Assembly (NCBI GenBank): GCA_934101225.1
Contig: CAKOQK010000014.1
Coordinates: 1 to 33,441 of the forward strand
DNA from: an uncultured Bacilli bacterium
GTDB lineage: Bacteria; Bacillota_I; Bacilli_A; RF39; UBA660
DNA length: 33,441 nt
Reading direction: 5' to 3'
How positions within the stretch are numbered: the first letter of the stretch is position 1; each line of letters starts with the position of its first letter. Of the stretch, positions 32,510 through 33,441 are shown in pieces. The notes under the pieces are model-generated. The model was not told the origin of the DNA. It ran no database searches and saw only the letters and a list, made by a program, of their open reading frames with translations. Position numbers and translations under genes: made by a program.

Positions 32510-33441
32510 AAGATTTTGGTTTCAGTATTCTTTATATTTAATTCAGCGATGATTTCTATTCTTGGTTCATCACCATGTGTCCATAATGCATCGAATATAG
32601 CTTTAAATTCGGAGCCTAACTTTAATGTAAAGTTTCTAACTATTCCTAAATTAGCTTCGTCTACTTGCAATAATCCCATCATTGTTGCATATCTTTGGGC
32701 TGTATTTAATGAATTAATATCTTTATCTGTATAATTTTCATTTATTACATCTTCTAAGGTTATTACTTGTTGTTTACAAAACTCAATAAATTCTCTTGTT
32801 ATATCTTCACCTACTAATGCTCTTAACATTTCTGGGCTTCCAGTTGCATAAAGCATTTTAGAAGCCATTTCCCATTTTCTTGGATCAGCATTAGGTTTTT
32901 CTCCATCATACTTACTTCGTAATGTTTCACCATTTTTATAAGCTATATATGAATATATTGCTGGATGAATGTTATGTTCACTTGCCCATTTTAGCCAGCT
33001 TCTAGTTGTTGTTTTAATATATACATGAGCGAATCTATTAAATAATGGTTCTGCTAATTGGTTTGCTGCTAGAGAATCTTTCATATCATTTCCTGCAGCT
33101 ACTATTCTAGCATTATCTGGTAATTTCCAAATACCATTTACCTCTCGATCTAAAACTATATTAAACGCTATACCTTGAATACTTGGTAAGGCATTTGTTA
33201 TTTCATCAAAGAATAATATATGAAGTCTATTTGGTTCTTGGCCGCATTTAGCTTGTAATTTTTTAAGCCAAGTTGGTGGAACATCTATCATTTCACCAGT
33301 TTCTGAATAATAAACACTTTTACCATTTAAACTATCTGGAGTAGCATTTCTTAAATATATTATTTCACAAGTAGGATCTATTTCTTTAACTCTTGCTGAT
33401 TTACCTTCAGATGATGGACCATGTAAAAATACTGCAACTCC
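32497..33441 (-). CDS. MoxR-like AAA ATPase, 5' end outside the window
   Basis: The last 314 residues of an AAA+ ATPase of the MoxR/dynein-related (AAA_5) type; the frame runs off the right edge. Walker A GPSSEGKS is at residues 8-15 of the visible part, Walker B LHILFFDE at about 73-80, sensor 1 is AAGND, and the arginine finger segment is LFNRFAHVYI. The first in-frame ATG seen (33289-33291) lies after Walker A, so it is not the true start. MoxR ATPases usually work with a VWA-domain protein in maturation of complexes; no VWA partner is seen downstream, so it may lie outside the window. Confidence 0.85.
   Translation of the reverse strand, partial: GVAVFLHGPSSEGKSARVKEIDPTCEIIYLRNATPDSLNGKSVYYSETGEMIDVPPTWLKKLQAKCGQEPNRLHILFFDEITNALPSIQGIAFNIVLDREVNGIWKLPDNARIVAAGNDMKDSLAANQLAEPLFNRFAHVYIKTTTRSWLKWASEHNIHPAIYSYIAYKNGETLRSKYDGEKPNADPRKWEMASKMLYATGSPEMLRALVGEDITREFIEFCKQQVITLEDVINENYTDKDINSLNTAQRYATMMGLLQVDEANLGIVRNFTLKLGSEFKAIFDALWTHGDEPRIEIIAELNIKNTETKILNLR

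Noticed and set aside
1..33441. CRISPR arrays, insertion sequences, tRNA or rRNA genes
   Set aside because: No regularly spaced repeats, transposase genes, or tRNA/rRNA-like sequences were seen by eye on either strand.
1..33441. Mycoplasma-like code (TGA as Trp), suggested by the low G+C
   Set aside because: hrcA and lepB end in TGA at the expected place, and Trp in conserved motifs is TGG.

Overview
The window is an AT-rich (by eye roughly a quarter G+C), densely packed bacterial chromosome segment. It most likely comes from a low-GC Bacillota (class Bacilli) lineage, probably an uncultured host-associated one; that taxonomic guess is inference. Supporting gene families are RNase HIII, CvpA, XerD, MnmA, a SpoIIM-like protein, HrcA with CIRCE operators, and a 6S RNA gene directly upstream of tcdA as in Bacillus subtilis. 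The code is standard: Trp is TGG, and TGA ends hrcA and lepB.

Left part (1-6.2 kb): a HerA-type ATPase, a 6S RNA gene plus tcdA, rarA on the opposite strand, xerD, and a ZIP metal transporter. Several very small genes lie between them.

Centre (6.2-7.0 kb): about 770 bases without a gene. It holds a strong match to the Firmicute dif site at 6629-6656 (25 of 28 positions against the B. subtilis dif sequence as I recall it). Genes to its left run mostly on the + strand and genes to its right almost all on the - strand, so both sides point at dif. This is the expected layout of a replication terminus, with xerD only about 1.35 kb from the site.

Right part (7.0-33.4 kb), nearly all on the - strand: an XRE-type regulator with a palindrome over its own -35 box; mnmA; a SpoIIM-like membrane protein; lepA with small neighbours; a short alanyl-tRNA synthetase; trxA-cvpA divergent from rnhC; an unrecognised 593-residue protein with a weak HopA1-like region preceded by an overlapping 46-residue ORF; holA-lepB; the heat-shock cluster hrcA-grpE-X-dnaK-pepF-dnaJ under two CIRCE elements; a sigma4-like/metallophosphoesterase fusion; a two-zinc-knuckle metG; an unknown 728-residue protein; and the 3' part of a MoxR-like ATPase cut by the window edge.

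How they work together: most genes are housekeeping for tRNA charging and modification (alaS, metG, mnmA, tcdA), replication, repair and chromosome resolution (holA, rarA, rnhC, xerD, dif), proteostasis (hrcA to dnaJ, trxA) and secretion (lepB). The unusual material is the dif locus, the short AlaRS, the sigma-like metallophosphoesterase, the extra gene in the heat-shock operon, the 46-aa/593-aa pair and a set of microproteins of 31-51 residues.
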